Below, one piece after another: positions 27,401 through 35,309 of a stretch of 64,000 bases of DNA. Each line of letters opens with the position of its first letter. Position 1 is the first letter of the stretch. The stretch lies in assembly GCA_902826215.1 (NCBI GenBank), contig CADEDY010000003.1, forward strand, positions 213,299 through 277,298. The letters run 5' to 3'. The translations under genes were made by a program, and so were the position numbers. The DNA is from an uncultured Bacteroidota bacterium. Lineage in GTDB: Bacteria; Bacteroidota; Bacteroidia; Flavobacteriales_F; PHOS-HE28. The notes below the pieces were generated by a model, which was not told the DNA's origin, did no database searches, and worked only from the letters and a program-made list of their open reading frames with translations.

Positions 27401-28076
27401 CGTTGTCATCCGTCACGTAGAGCTGCACGACGTGTTCCCCATCATCGTCGAAAACGTGGCTTACGATCGCGCCACTGGTGCTGTCCACCGAACCATCATC
27501 GAAATCCCACAGGTACTGCACGATGTTGTAACCGGGCTGCGCACTCGAGCCTGTTCCATTGAAGGTGACCTCTTCGCCTTGGCAGATCAAAGCCGGAATG
27601 GCTTCGGGCATGGTCGCCACCGAAGTCGGGTTCAAGCAGGGGATGGTGCAGTTGAAACCGGCTGCGAAATCACCGGTTCCGGTTCCGTTGGAAGTGAAGA
27701 CCAGGGTCAAGCAACCGGTGGTGTTGAAGACCGTTCCGCTCACCACCAAGCCTTGCAGCGAGGTGCCCGAATAGGAGCCCAGCGGTGTCGCCGTCACATC
27801 ATCGCCGTCGTAGATCGCGACGGCGTCGTCGTTGTTGCCGGCCGTGCTCAGGTTGAAGACCAGCCAGTTGAGGTAGATCACATTGCCCGGCACATCGGGG
27901 CAAATGGTGAAGGTGAAGCTCTCGTTGTCCGAGTATTCCCCATTCGGACCACCGGAATCCTCGATCACACCGGCGCAACTGGTTGCGCTACCGGAAGTGA
28001 TGCTGATCTGCTGTGCGTCAGCGAGCACATAGGAGAAAAAGAAAGCAGCGAGGAAGAGGTGTCGAAGTAGCATCAT
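24465..28076 (-). CDS. Large multidomain secreted protein: CUB-like, PKD, P-domain-like and CHU_C
   Basis: This is a 1203-residue protein with a signal peptide (LRHLFLAAFFFSYVLADAQ). Residues 20-135 resemble a CUB-like domain (DSGGPNGEYSDNESFTFTIC). Residues 140-235 form a PKD domain (YLWDFDDGSVDSTSG). Residues 280-450 resemble a proprotein convertase P-domain (ICVEMEHTFMGDLVLQVICP). Further Ig-like and SprB-like repeats follow, then the CHU_C domain (YVPNTFTPDGDGTNEQWG, KVFDRWGRVVYMSDD, ending HVTLLK). This is a typical large gliding or adhesion surface protein. About 280 bases without features separate it from the next CHU_C gene. Confidence 0.85.
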   Translation of the reverse strand: MMLLRHLFLAAFFFSYVLADAQQISITSGSATSCAGVIEDSGGPNGEYSDNESFTFTICPDVPGNVIYLNWLVFNLSTAGNNDDAVAIYDGDDVTATPLGSYSGTSLQGLVVSGTVFNTTGCLTLVFTSNGTGTGDFAAGFNCTIPCLNPTSVATMPEAIPALICQGEEVTFNGTGSSAQPGYNIVQYLWDFDDGSVDSTSGAIVSHVFDDDGEHVVQLYVTDDNDCRNLNLVDLQILVSTTPLFVNTDPSIETCFGETVQLYGEGTPVTWTGIPDANFGDGIFLPDDVGLPFTSSLTFEQFNSGQLVTSTTNILSICVEMEHTFMGDLVLQVICPNGQSMIFHQQGGGGTYIGSPNDNDSNDNPIIGECWEYCWSPTATNGTWVDNSGTNTTLAGTPPNESINPGTYEPVEPFSNLIGCPLNGDWTYQSTDLWGADNGFICSWSINFDPSIIPDVTTFTPTFGPDIDSTLWTGGTTPDLISANGDTITFTAQAPGVYPFEYQVTDNFGCTYDTTITVTVNEPFLLEAGPDAVICNDPVQLNATVVGAATNCDWVLEMNDSAFDGWNGASLDVTVDGSTSNYTVPFGNLSTVTIPVQAGDVITLVYNSGFWDSEVTYSLIDDQGNTVFQNGPNPTIGLAYTGNATCDASEGMVWSWTPVEGLSDPTIPNPTALVTSATLYTVSAHIVGHPVCNAMDSMTVTLDPGLSPGLDSAIVVCATPPSFQLIDMLGGDPAPGGEWLDADGNTVADTFNPVVDSAGVYTYLVTTPLGCVGTADLDITILPASDPSCCGVVDAGPDSTVCVLTYELSASIGNTGTGIWTGPAGYVFANASNATTEVTAPGSGPAMFYWTEDDGVLCFLEDSVTITFTQPLAGAMTITDAICFEACDGTASVVPSGGNGAFVYTWSDAIAGDTIVATDLCAGDYSLNITDENACFVDVPFTVGQPVLLEIDSISYVEPWCFGSCDGSVTISDSEAVEYSFDGGGSFSPEPTLLDACSMVYDLVIHNADGCVGTGVVLLPQPPQVVAEFEWGPIPANVNAPTIFFHDASANAASWNWDIGGFIFPTDPDPAFTFSEKEPGDYEVCLIVADAHECPDTICHTVIIDDVLFAYVPNTFTPDGDGTNEQWGMSINIPDVSLFDLKVFDRWGRVVYMSDDPYKLWNGTFKNGGGDILKQDVYAYRITYQVKSTGGVRELLGHVTLLK

Positions 28077-28320
28077 GGCAAGGGCGAAGATGGTCTGTTC
28101 ACGGCAGGTACGACCTGTGCGCTTGGATGGAGCGGGAGATCAGCCGGATGGAACGGGCAATATGTGTAGGTCGGGTAAAGCAAGTTGACGGTCGGTCGGA
28201 TGGGAGACTGCGGAAGGCCCCCATCGGTTGCCTCGAAATTAGCCTTTCCCGAACGGACCGGTACCCCATGCGGCACGATGCAAGCCGAACGGGGCGAGAA
28301 CGACGGGCGCAGGCGCACGA

Positions 28321-30231
28321 TCACCCCTTCCGCTCCTTCTTCGGGAATTTCGGCTTGGGCTCGTAGAAACCTTCCTTCTTCTGGTAGCCGCCGCGGTCGT
28401 TGTTGCCGCGGTAGCCGCCACTTTGGGGACGATCACCGCCTCGGTCACCGCCGCTCTGTGGGCGATCGCCACGATCGCCGCCTTGGTAGCCGCCACCCCC
28501 TCTGGAGCCGCCACCTTGGTAGCCGCCGCCACCGCCTTTGTAGCCGCCACCGCCGCCACCGCCTTTGTAACTGCTCGGGCGTGGGGAATCGGTACGCGAG
28601 CCCTTGCCGCCACCGGCAGCCTCGTCCACACGCACGCTGCGGCCTTTGTAGTTGGCGTTGTTGAACGAGTTCTTCACCTGCTCGAAGTGGTCCGGCTCGA
28701 TGTCGATGAACGAATACACATCCTTGATCAGCATGCGGCCGATCAACTCGCCGCTGATGCCGCTGATGCCGCAGACGTAGCCGAGCATCTTGCCCTTGTC
28801 GAAGCCATCGGCCGTGCCGAGGTTGATGAACATTTGGCGACCGGTGCTGAAACGCTCCAGCGAGCTGGGCCGTTCCGCGCGGGCACTGTGGTCCTTGCGG
28901 CTCATGTCCACGTTCAGATCGAACGAGGTGCGGTGCTGTTCGATGATCCGGTTGAAGGCCATGCTCATGAACCGGTCGATCAGCTCCTCCTTGCTGAAGG
29001 CATTCAATTCCACCCGGGCTTCGGAAAGCAATTCGGAGAGGCCCTCCTCGTCCACTTCCACCTCCTTCAGGCGCTTCATGTAGGCCATCACCTGCTGCTT
29101 GCCGATCTCGGCACCGCCGGGCACGCGCACATAGGTGAAGTGGGCCTTCAGCGTCCGCTCCAGCTGGCGGATCTTGTTCACATCGCGGGTGCCGATGATG
29201 CTCAGCGAGATCCCCGCTTGGCCCGCACGGCCCGTACGACCGCTGCGGTGGGTGTAGTTCTCCGCTTCGCCGGGCAGGTCGAAGTGGAACACGTGGGTCA
29301 CGTCCTTCACGTCGATGCCGCGCGCCGCCACGTCGGTGGCGATGAGCAAGCGGATGTTGCGGGCCCGGTAGCGCCCCATCACATGGTCGCGCTGGGCCTG
29401 GCTCAGGTCACCGTGGATCGCGTCGGCGTTGTAGCCATCGCGCACCAGCGCCGTGGCGAGGTCCTGGGTTTCGTGCTTGGTGCGGCAGAACACGATGCCG
29501 AAGATGTCCGGATCCGCATCCACGAAACGCTTCAGGGAGGCGTAGCGGTCCTTCGAGTGTACCACGCAGTATTGGTGCTGGATCGCGCTGGCCGCCGCGT
29601 TCGCCGATCCGATCACGAGTTCGTCGAACTCGCGCATGTAGCGCTTCGCGATGCGGCGCACATCGCTGCTCATGGTCGCGCTGAAGAGCCACGTGCGTTT
29701 CTCGGCCGGGGTACTGGACAGGATCTCGGTGAGGTCCTCCTGGAAACCCATGTTCAGCATCTCGTCCGCTTCGTCCAGCACCACCACGTCCACGGTGGTA
29801 AGGTCCAGCACCGAACGGCCGATGAGGTCGAGCAAGCGGCCGGGCGTGGCCACAATGATCTGCGCACCGCGTTGGATGTCGCGGATCTGGTCGCGGATGC
29901 TGGCACCGCCATACACCGCCACCACGCGGGTGCCCTTCAGGTTCGCGGCGAAACGCTCCAGGTCCTTGCTGATCTGCACGCAGAGCTCGCGGGTAGGGGC
30001 CAGCACCAAGGCTTGGATCGTGCGGTCCTGCGGATCCAGGAACTCCAGCATGGGCAGGCCGAACGCGGCCGTTTTGCCGGTACCGGTCTGGGCCAAGGCC
30101 ACCACGTCCTTCTCGCTCTTCAACAACAGCGGAATGGCTTGTTCCTGAACGGGTGTCGGGGTGGTGAACCCGATGGTTTCGAGGGAACGGAGGGTCTCGG
30201 CGCGTAGTCCGAGCGCTTCAAAGGAGGACAT
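28321..30231 (-). CDS. DEAD-box RNA helicase with DbpA-type RNA-binding domain
   Basis: This is a 636-residue protein with all core motifs: Q motif (FTTPTPVQEQAIP), I (AQTGTGKTAAF), Ia (PTRELCVQ), II (VLDEADEML), III (FSATMS), V (ATDVAARGIDV) and VI (HRSGRTGRAG). After residue 470 comes a DbpA-type RNA-binding domain (FINLGTADGFDKGKMLGYVC, GRMLIKDVYSFIDI), then a Gly/Arg/Tyr-rich tail of about 75 residues and a basic end (KPKFPKKERKG). It is likely to act in ribosome assembly or RNA unwinding at low temperature, as relatives do. ATG 30231 is used; the codon two positions before is TTG. Confidence 0.95.
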   Translation of the reverse strand: MSSFEALGLRAETLRSLETIGFTTPTPVQEQAIPLLLKSEKDVVALAQTGTGKTAAFGLPMLEFLDPQDRTIQALVLAPTRELCVQISKDLERFAANLKGTRVVAVYGGASIRDQIRDIQRGAQIIVATPGRLLDLIGRSVLDLTTVDVVVLDEADEMLNMGFQEDLTEILSSTPAEKRTWLFSATMSSDVRRIAKRYMREFDELVIGSANAAASAIQHQYCVVHSKDRYASLKRFVDADPDIFGIVFCRTKHETQDLATALVRDGYNADAIHGDLSQAQRDHVMGRYRARNIRLLIATDVAARGIDVKDVTHVFHFDLPGEAENYTHRSGRTGRAGQAGISLSIIGTRDVNKIRQLERTLKAHFTYVRVPGGAEIGKQQVMAYMKRLKEVEVDEEGLSELLSEARVELNAFSKEELIDRFMSMAFNRIIEQHRTSFDLNVDMSRKDHSARAERPSSLERFSTGRQMFINLGTADGFDKGKMLGYVCGISGISGELIGRMLIKDVYSFIDIEPDHFEQVKNSFNNANYKGRSVRVDEAAGGGKGSRTDSPRPSSYKGGGGGGGYKGGGGGYQGGGSRGGGGYQGGDRGDRPQSGGDRGGDRPQSGGYRGNNDRGGYQKKEGFYEPKPKFPKKERKG

Positions 30232-30355
30232 CTTCAAGAGGGAAAAGGGAAAAAGGCGAAGCGCTTGCCTGGCGCAAAACGCCGCGAAGGTACGGCGATC
30301 CGGGCTGGCAGGGGCTGGGGGGCTATTGCCACGGTTATGGCACGCGCCCTAAGCG

Positions 30356-30420
30356 CACGGAGGCACGGAGACACGGAGGGGACAGAACGCACAAATGCTC
30401 TGTGTCTCGGTGCCTCCGTG
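30356..30420. repeat. REP-like imperfect palindrome (CACGGAG type)
   Basis: Arms of 23 bases at 30356-30378 (made of CACGGAGG/CACGGAGA units) and 30398-30420 pair at 21 of 23 positions around a 19-base loop. The CACGGAG and TCCGTG words are typical of repetitive extragenic palindromes found in many genomes. The rest of the 30232-30738 spacer holds a nuclease-gene fragment and nothing else recognisable. Confidence 0.6.
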
Positions 30421-30475
30421 TGACCTTCTTGAGGTGGTAGGTGTTCGTTGCCCGCCGGCAGAAGCCAGCAATGAG

Positions 30476-30583
30476 GCGATGGCCATTGATCCCAGCGCGG
30501 GGCTGAACCTCTTCGATCGCATCCCCGCTGCGTTGCAGAACGAGTTTGAGAGTGGGGTGGATATTGGGCCGAAGCAGTTGTGA
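30476..30583 (+). pseudogene. C-terminal fragment of DNA/RNA non-specific endonuclease (copy 1)
   Basis: The frame ending at TGA 30581-30583 reads AIDPSAGLNLFDRIPAALQN followed by EFESGVDIGPKQL, the C-terminal helix of Bacteroidota DNA/RNA non-specific endonucleases (NUC1 family). Only about 35 residues remain and no catalytic DRGH-type motif is present. It is about 80% identical in DNA to the C-terminal part of the longer remnant at 31804-32083. Confidence 0.6.
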
Positions 30584-30738
30584 AATAATAGACGCCTTGC
30601 AACGGATAACACGAATCGCGGTCAGCGCTCACACCAGTAGGTGGGAACCTGTCTCTCCGGCACTGTTTGCACAGGACGTGGACCAACCTATACGCCTACC
30701 GCCTTGGTCACGAAGCTGTTCGTACGCAGTGCCACTTC

Positions 30739-31668
30739 CTAATAATCCAAATCGAAATGGGCCGTTGCATGCAGGCCTGAGCTCATGGCCACATCAACAG
30801 ATCCTTTCATGTATCGCCGTTGGGTGTCGTGCATCGTGATCCGTAATTCGTTGGCCACATTCGAGGCCATCGAATAAGATGCGAACGGTGTGGAATACGA
30901 TACGCGGAATGTGCTGAAACTGGGTAGGTCCGGGCCGGTATAGGTGCCTTCGCCGAGGTGGCGTGGCAGTACCAACTGGAAGGTATTGTAGGGCCCGATC
31001 GTGGTGATGTTCGCGGAATTGAAACATGCCACCGACACCGTTGAATCCGTGCGTGAATACGAATAGTAGTCCTGCACATCCCGGTTGTCCGTCCATGGGC
31101 CGAAGGGGCCGTTCGCTGGCAGGACACCAACGGAGTACACGAGAAAACTATCCGGCAATGCGCAGGAGGTGCGAATGCCGTCGAACACGCCATCGGTTAA
31201 TTGGATGGTGTTGCCTTGCGCACTGAGGTCGCCCGCAAAGCTTCCCCGCAGACCTGCCGCGTTGAAGGAGGTGATCTCCACGAAACCGGACGAATCGGGG
31301 CCGAGGTTGAAATATTCCCCGGCCGGGGTATTCCGCTGGGCGGCATAACTGGCAGTTACCTCCGGGCCCATGAGATACGTTCCTGGGCCGGTGAAATTCG
31401 GGATCACGAAACGCAGCCGCGTCAACATGGAAGGGCGGCAGGTAATGGTCAGCTCCGTGCCGTTCAAACACACATTGTTCGCGTACGAACCATGATCCAG
31501 GAAGCCGATACGGAAACTGGTAAATGAATTGGACGCAGCACTCTGGCCACCACCACCTCCGGGACCGGGTACCGGGTCGTTCTCTTTCTTGCACCCCCCC
31601 AATACCACCATCAACAGCGCTAACCCAGCTAGCACCGACCGACCTTTCGCACCCAAGCCCATATCCAT
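30739..31668 (-). CDS. Lipoprotein of unknown function
   Basis: This is a 309-residue protein with a lipoprotein signal peptide: hydrophobic core VLAGLALLMVVLGG, lipobox LGGC and then KKENDP, so the Cys is about residue 26 from ATG 31668. A Pro/Gly linker (GPGGGGG) follows, and then a beta-rich domain with conserved aromatic strands. The layout resembles outer-membrane surface lipoproteins of Bacteroidota, with no identified catalytic motif. A TACTTTCG -7-like element 16 bases upstream supports this start. It lies between the two decayed nuclease fragments. Confidence 0.8.
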   Translation of the reverse strand: MDMGLGAKGRSVLAGLALLMVVLGGCKKENDPVPGPGGGGGQSAASNSFTSFRIGFLDHGSYANNVCLNGTELTITCRPSMLTRLRFVIPNFTGPGTYLMGPEVTASYAAQRNTPAGEYFNLGPDSSGFVEITSFNAAGLRGSFAGDLSAQGNTIQLTDGVFDGIRTSCALPDSFLVYSVGVLPANGPFGPWTDNRDVQDYYSYSRTDSTVSVACFNSANITTIGPYNTFQLVLPRHLGEGTYTGPDLPSFSTFRVSYSTPFASYSMASNVANELRITMHDTQRRYMKGSVDVAMSSGLHATAHFDLDY

Positions 31669-31684
31669 GATCCGTGTTTGATAA

Positions 31685-31692
31685 CGAAAGTA
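31685..31692 (-). promoter_or_regulatory. -7 promoter-like element TACTTTCG
   Basis: The minus-strand TACTTTCG matches TAnnTTCG and lies 16 bases before the lipoprotein start at 31668. The same octamer is seen at 51402-51409. Confidence 0.45.
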
Positions 31693-31803
31693 CGCCATCG
31701 GCCCGGTTCAGATGGCCCCCATGTCCTTTCAGCCAGTTGGGTCACATCAATGGAACCACTGCGAAACCCTAGCTAACGACCGAGCATGGAGATCGGAATT
31801 TCG

Positions 31804-32083
31804 CTCACTATTGCCAATGGCGCGAAACCGTACCCGCCCGGTACGGGAAAGAGATGCTGATCCTGCGCGAAGGAGACGACGACATCCCCTTATTACCGCC
31901 GATACCCGCGTGATCGCCGTGGACATCCCCAACACGCAAGCGGCCAGCGCACTGCCTTGGGGCAGTTACCGCACCACGGTCGATGCCATCGAAGCCAGTG
32001 CGGGCCTCAACCTCTTCGACCGCATCCCCGCTGCCTTGCAGAACGAGCAGGAGGGTGGGGTGGATAGTGGGCCGACGGAGTAG
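31804..32083 (+). pseudogene. DNA/RNA non-specific endonuclease remnant with two frameshifts (copy 2)
   Basis: Homology to the C-terminal half of NUC1-family endonucleases continues across all three plus frames: TIANGAK (from 31804), then TVPARYGKEMLILREGDDDI (31827-31886), then ITADTRVIAVDIPNTQAASA with WGSYRTTVDAIEASAGLNLF to the TAG at 32081-32083. At least two indels are needed to join them, and the N-terminal catalytic part is missing. It is therefore a dead copy. The rest of the 31669-32303 spacer shows no gene. Confidence 0.7.
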
Positions 32084-32303
32084 GGGAATATTAACTCCGT
32101 ACGAGCGCACCGGTGCAGGGGCCCGAGGCGGATACCCTGTAAGAGTTTATGGGACACTTCAGGTGCGAAACTAAGCGCCGAACCTGACGGCCGGGAGGCA
32201 AAGGCACATAGCACTCAATGGCATTGCCCCCAGCTAGAGGTGCACTGATCGGACATCCTCACCATCAGGGCACAGCAATGACATTTTTTGCGAACTTGCA
32301 TGA

Positions 32304-33626
32304 ATGCCTGAGTGGTTGACACTTTCAGTAGGGATTAAGTTAACCTTAACCATTGTCGTTGCGATTGCATCGTTGATGGGCGCGCTGTATGAAGTACTAC
32401 CAAAGAACTGGTTCTTCGGCAGGAAGAAGCGCATTCGAATACCTCGTGCGGTCCGTGCAACGCTTATCGCCACCTTCGGTGCGGCAGTATACACGGGTAT
32501 GGGCGATTACTATGATGCACAGAATAGCTTGGATGAAGGACGGATATCTGAAACCAGGTTCAAGACAAGTTTGGATAGGCTCGAGAGCATTACGAACGCG
32601 GTTGGTCAGGCCCGTTTCGATATAGAGAAGGCACGAACGGATATTGAAGGCACAAGGAACGAGATCAACCAACAGGCGATCCGGAACGAAGCTCAGTTCT
32701 TTACCTATATGGAGAATCTCCGCGTCGTATCTGGTAAACTTGGAGGGCTCTATACCGGTTTGGACGATGTGTCCGATAACCTTGCTGGAGTATCATCAGA
32801 TCTGGTCTTAATGAGCGAAAATTTACAGGAGGTGTCCTTGGACCTCAAGACCACTGCGAACCGGACCCATACCATCATGTCGCATGTCTACAGAATAGCA
32901 GTTCCAATGGACCCTGCGTTCATTAGGTTTAATATGGCCTTCGAGCTACCCCAGGCACTACGGGAGCTGAACGAAAAGGAGTGGATCAATTTTCTGGTCA
33001 GTATTGAATCGGGCGGTGACACCATATCCGTGATTCCCGGGTATGAGCATTTAAGTAACCAAGAGCGGTTCTCCCTGTACGACTTCGACTACAAAGCCAT
33101 TAAGAAGAGAGCAAAGTGGGACAAGCGCTTAGACCGCTATATGGATCTTGTTACCCCATATGCGGCTTACGTCAACTTCTTCGATCGTGATAGCAACTGG
33201 GTCGCGAGCTACATCGACTACGAAGTCGTGGACACGAGTTATTATCAAATGATCTTCGTTGGAGATTCCGTCCATGTGGAATATCGGGTTCCCGTTGCAT
33301 TGGATATGAACGAAGAAAGGTCGATCACGGACTTTTCCATACATAGCTTGGTTGACCTCATACCGGTCTTTCACCTTAGCAGAATGGAAGAACTACAGAA
33401 TGATACTGATTCGCTAACCCGCGCCGACCCGTTCATCCTTGATTGGTTGAACTGCAAGAAGTGCGTCTCTCATCTCGGGCTTATTCTGCCAGATGACTAT
33501 ATAATTGACTTAGGAGATCCGGTCGAAGCTCGTCGTGAGGGGAATGAACTACACATTGAGTGTGATACCATCCAAGATATAGGTCGGCAAGTTTTCAAGC
33601 TACCCTACTCGGAAAGGAAGTGGTGA
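32304..33626 (+). CDS. Membrane-anchored coiled-coil protein, unknown function
   Basis: This is a 440-residue protein. Residues 7-28 (VGIKLTLTIVVAIASLMGALY) and 50-66 (ATLIATFGAAVYTGMG) are probable membrane helices. Residues 75-195 are strongly heptad-like (RLESITNAVGQARFDIEKAR, SSDLVLMSENLQEVSLDLKT). The C-terminal 240 residues are acidic, with a beta/alpha mix of no known family. A Cys pair (LNCKKC) occurs near residue 390. Base composition is AT-rich and it converges on the type I restriction operon, so it may be accessory. Location suggests but does not show a link to defence. Confidence 0.7.
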   Translation: MPEWLTLSVGIKLTLTIVVAIASLMGALYEVLPKNWFFGRKKRIRIPRAVRATLIATFGAAVYTGMGDYYDAQNSLDEGRISETRFKTSLDRLESITNAVGQARFDIEKARTDIEGTRNEINQQAIRNEAQFFTYMENLRVVSGKLGGLYTGLDDVSDNLAGVSSDLVLMSENLQEVSLDLKTTANRTHTIMSHVYRIAVPMDPAFIRFNMAFELPQALRELNEKEWINFLVSIESGGDTISVIPGYEHLSNQERFSLYDFDYKAIKKRAKWDKRLDRYMDLVTPYAAYVNFFDRDSNWVASYIDYEVVDTSYYQMIFVGDSVHVEYRVPVALDMNEERSITDFSIHSLVDLIPVFHLSRMEELQNDTDSLTRADPFILDWLNCKKCVSHLGLILPDDYIIDLGDPVEARREGNELHIECDTIQDIGRQVFKLPYSERKW

Positions 33627-33659
33627 GGTCCATTAGGGATTGAACTCCCAGCACAAGAC

Positions 33660-33683
33660 GTGTAGATCCAGCGGGAGCTACAC
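33660..33683. other. Hairpin at the convergent end of hsdM
   Basis: GTGTAG (33660-33665) and CTACAC (33678-33683) form perfect 6-bp arms across the stop codon of hsdM, in the 51-bp gap between two convergent genes. There is no T-tract, so a terminator role is only possible. Confidence 0.25.
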
Positions 33684-35309
33684 CTCCCTCAACCCCAACT
33701 CCCTCAAATACCAATTGTGCTCCTCACGTGCCTTCGCAATGCGATCATCAATGTCCACCAGTCGCTTGTGCACCACCTCCAGGTCCACCTTCGCATCCTC
33801 CTTCGCGTTGCTCACATAGCGCGTGATGTTCAGGTTGAAGTCGTTCTCCGCGATCTCGGCCATGGAAACCCGGCGCGCGTAGCGGTCGATGGACTTGGGC
33901 CGGTACTGGTAGGTATCCACGATCCGCTTGATGTGCTTCTCGGGGTCCAGTGAGTTCTGGCGCTTGCCGGGCAGGTACTCGTCGCTGGCGTTGATGAAGA
34001 GCACGTCATCGAACTTCTTGCACTTCTTCAGCACCACGATGCACACGGGGATGCCGGTGGAGTAGAACAGCTTGCCCGGCAGACCGATCACCGTGTCGAT
34101 GTGGTTGTCGCGCAGGAGCTTCTCACGGATGCGTTGTTCGGCACCGCCACGGAACAGCACGCCGTGAGGCAGGATGATGGCCATGGTGCCCTCTTGGGCC
34201 AGGAAGTGGAAGCCATGCAGCAGAAAAGCGAAATCGGCGGCGCTCTTGGGGGCAAGGCCGTAGTTCGCGAAGCGGAAGTCCTTGGCCATTTCCTCGCTGG
34301 GGTCCCAGCGCAGGCTGAAGGGCGGATTGGCCACGATGGCATCGAACTCCACTTTCTTGGCCGGGTTGATCTCGTTCAGCAGCTCCCAATCGTTCTTCAG
34401 CGTATCGCCGTGGTGGATGGCGAACTCCGTGTCCTTCACCCCGTGCAGCAGCATGTTCATGCGCGCCAGATTGTAGGTGGTGATGTTCTTCTCCTGCCCG
34501 TAGAGCTTGCCGATGTTGCCGCCGCGCTTCTTCAGCACGTTGCGCACGTTCAGCAGCAAAGAGCCCGAGCCACAGGTCATGTCCAGCACCTTGGCCAGCT
34601 TCTTCTTGGGGCCTTGCTCCGGGTCTTGCGGGTCCAGCACCACGATCTGCGAGAGGATGCTGCTGATCTGCTGGGGTGTGTAGAACTCCCCGGCCTTCTT
34701 GCCTGACCCTGCTGCGAACTCACCGATCAGGTACTCATAGGCATCACCCAGCGTATCGGCGTCGGTGTCGAAGTCTGCGATACCTTCTGCGATCTTTTGG
34801 ATAATCTCGCAGAGGCGCTCGTTGCGCTCGGTGGGTGTGCGGCCAAGCTTCTCCGAGTTCAAGTTGATCTCGGAGAACAAGCCCATAAAGGCGTTCTCGA
34901 AGCTCTTTTCCTCGATGTACTTGAAGCCTTTGCCCAGCGTCTCCAGCAGCTCCTTGTGCTGGGTGCGCGCCATCTCCCCGATGCTGCTCCACAGGTAGGG
35001 CGGCTCTATGACGTAGTGTACCTTTTTGCGCATCTGCTGCTCGAAGGCCGCGACATCCGCCGCGTTCTCGTTGTACCAGACTTGCAGGTTGCTGTTCGCC
35101 TTGCGCTTCTTGAGATCGTCCGTACTTAAGGCCGGGTAGTCCTTGCCCAGTTCCTTCTTGGCGGCGGCCTCGTAGTTGTCGCTCAGGTAGCGCAGAAAGA
35201 GGAAGCTGAGCATGTAGTCGCGGAAGTCGTCCGCATTCATGGACCCCCGCAGTCTATCGGCGATGGCCCACAGGGTCTTGCCCAGTTGCTCTTGTTGTTT
35301 GGCGGTCAT
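33678..35309 (-). CDS. hsdM: Type I restriction-modification DNA methyltransferase subunit HsdM
   Basis: This 543-residue protein methylates adenine in the target chosen by HsdS. It has the HsdM N-terminal helical domain (TLWAIADRLRGSMNADDFRD), the SAM-binding motif LDMTCGSGSLLLN near residue 245 and the catalytic NPPF (VANPPFSLRW) near residue 328. It is full length for the family. Its ATG (35309-35307) overlaps the stop of the ATPase gene by four bases (ATGA). In the transcript order it is last, after hsdR, hsdS and the ATPase. Confidence 0.95.
   Translation of the reverse strand: MTAKQQEQLGKTLWAIADRLRGSMNADDFRDYMLSFLFLRYLSDNYEAAAKKELGKDYPALSTDDLKKRKANSNLQVWYNENAADVAAFEQQMRKKVHYVIEPPYLWSSIGEMARTQHKELLETLGKGFKYIEEKSFENAFMGLFSEINLNSEKLGRTPTERNERLCEIIQKIAEGIADFDTDADTLGDAYEYLIGEFAAGSGKKAGEFYTPQQISSILSQIVVLDPQDPEQGPKKKLAKVLDMTCGSGSLLLNVRNVLKKRGGNIGKLYGQEKNITTYNLARMNMLLHGVKDTEFAIHHGDTLKNDWELLNEINPAKKVEFDAIVANPPFSLRWDPSEEMAKDFRFANYGLAPKSAADFAFLLHGFHFLAQEGTMAIILPHGVLFRGGAEQRIREKLLRDNHIDTVIGLPGKLFYSTGIPVCIVVLKKCKKFDDVLFINASDEYLPGKRQNSLDPEKHIKRIVDTYQYRPKSIDRYARRVSMAEIAENDFNLNITRYVSNAKEDAKVDLEVVHKRLVDIDDRIAKAREEHNWYLRELGLREV

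Noticed and set aside
28423..30207. 594-codon plus-strand frame opposite the DEAD-box helicase
   Set aside because: It is a compositional shadow; the minus strand has every helicase motif.
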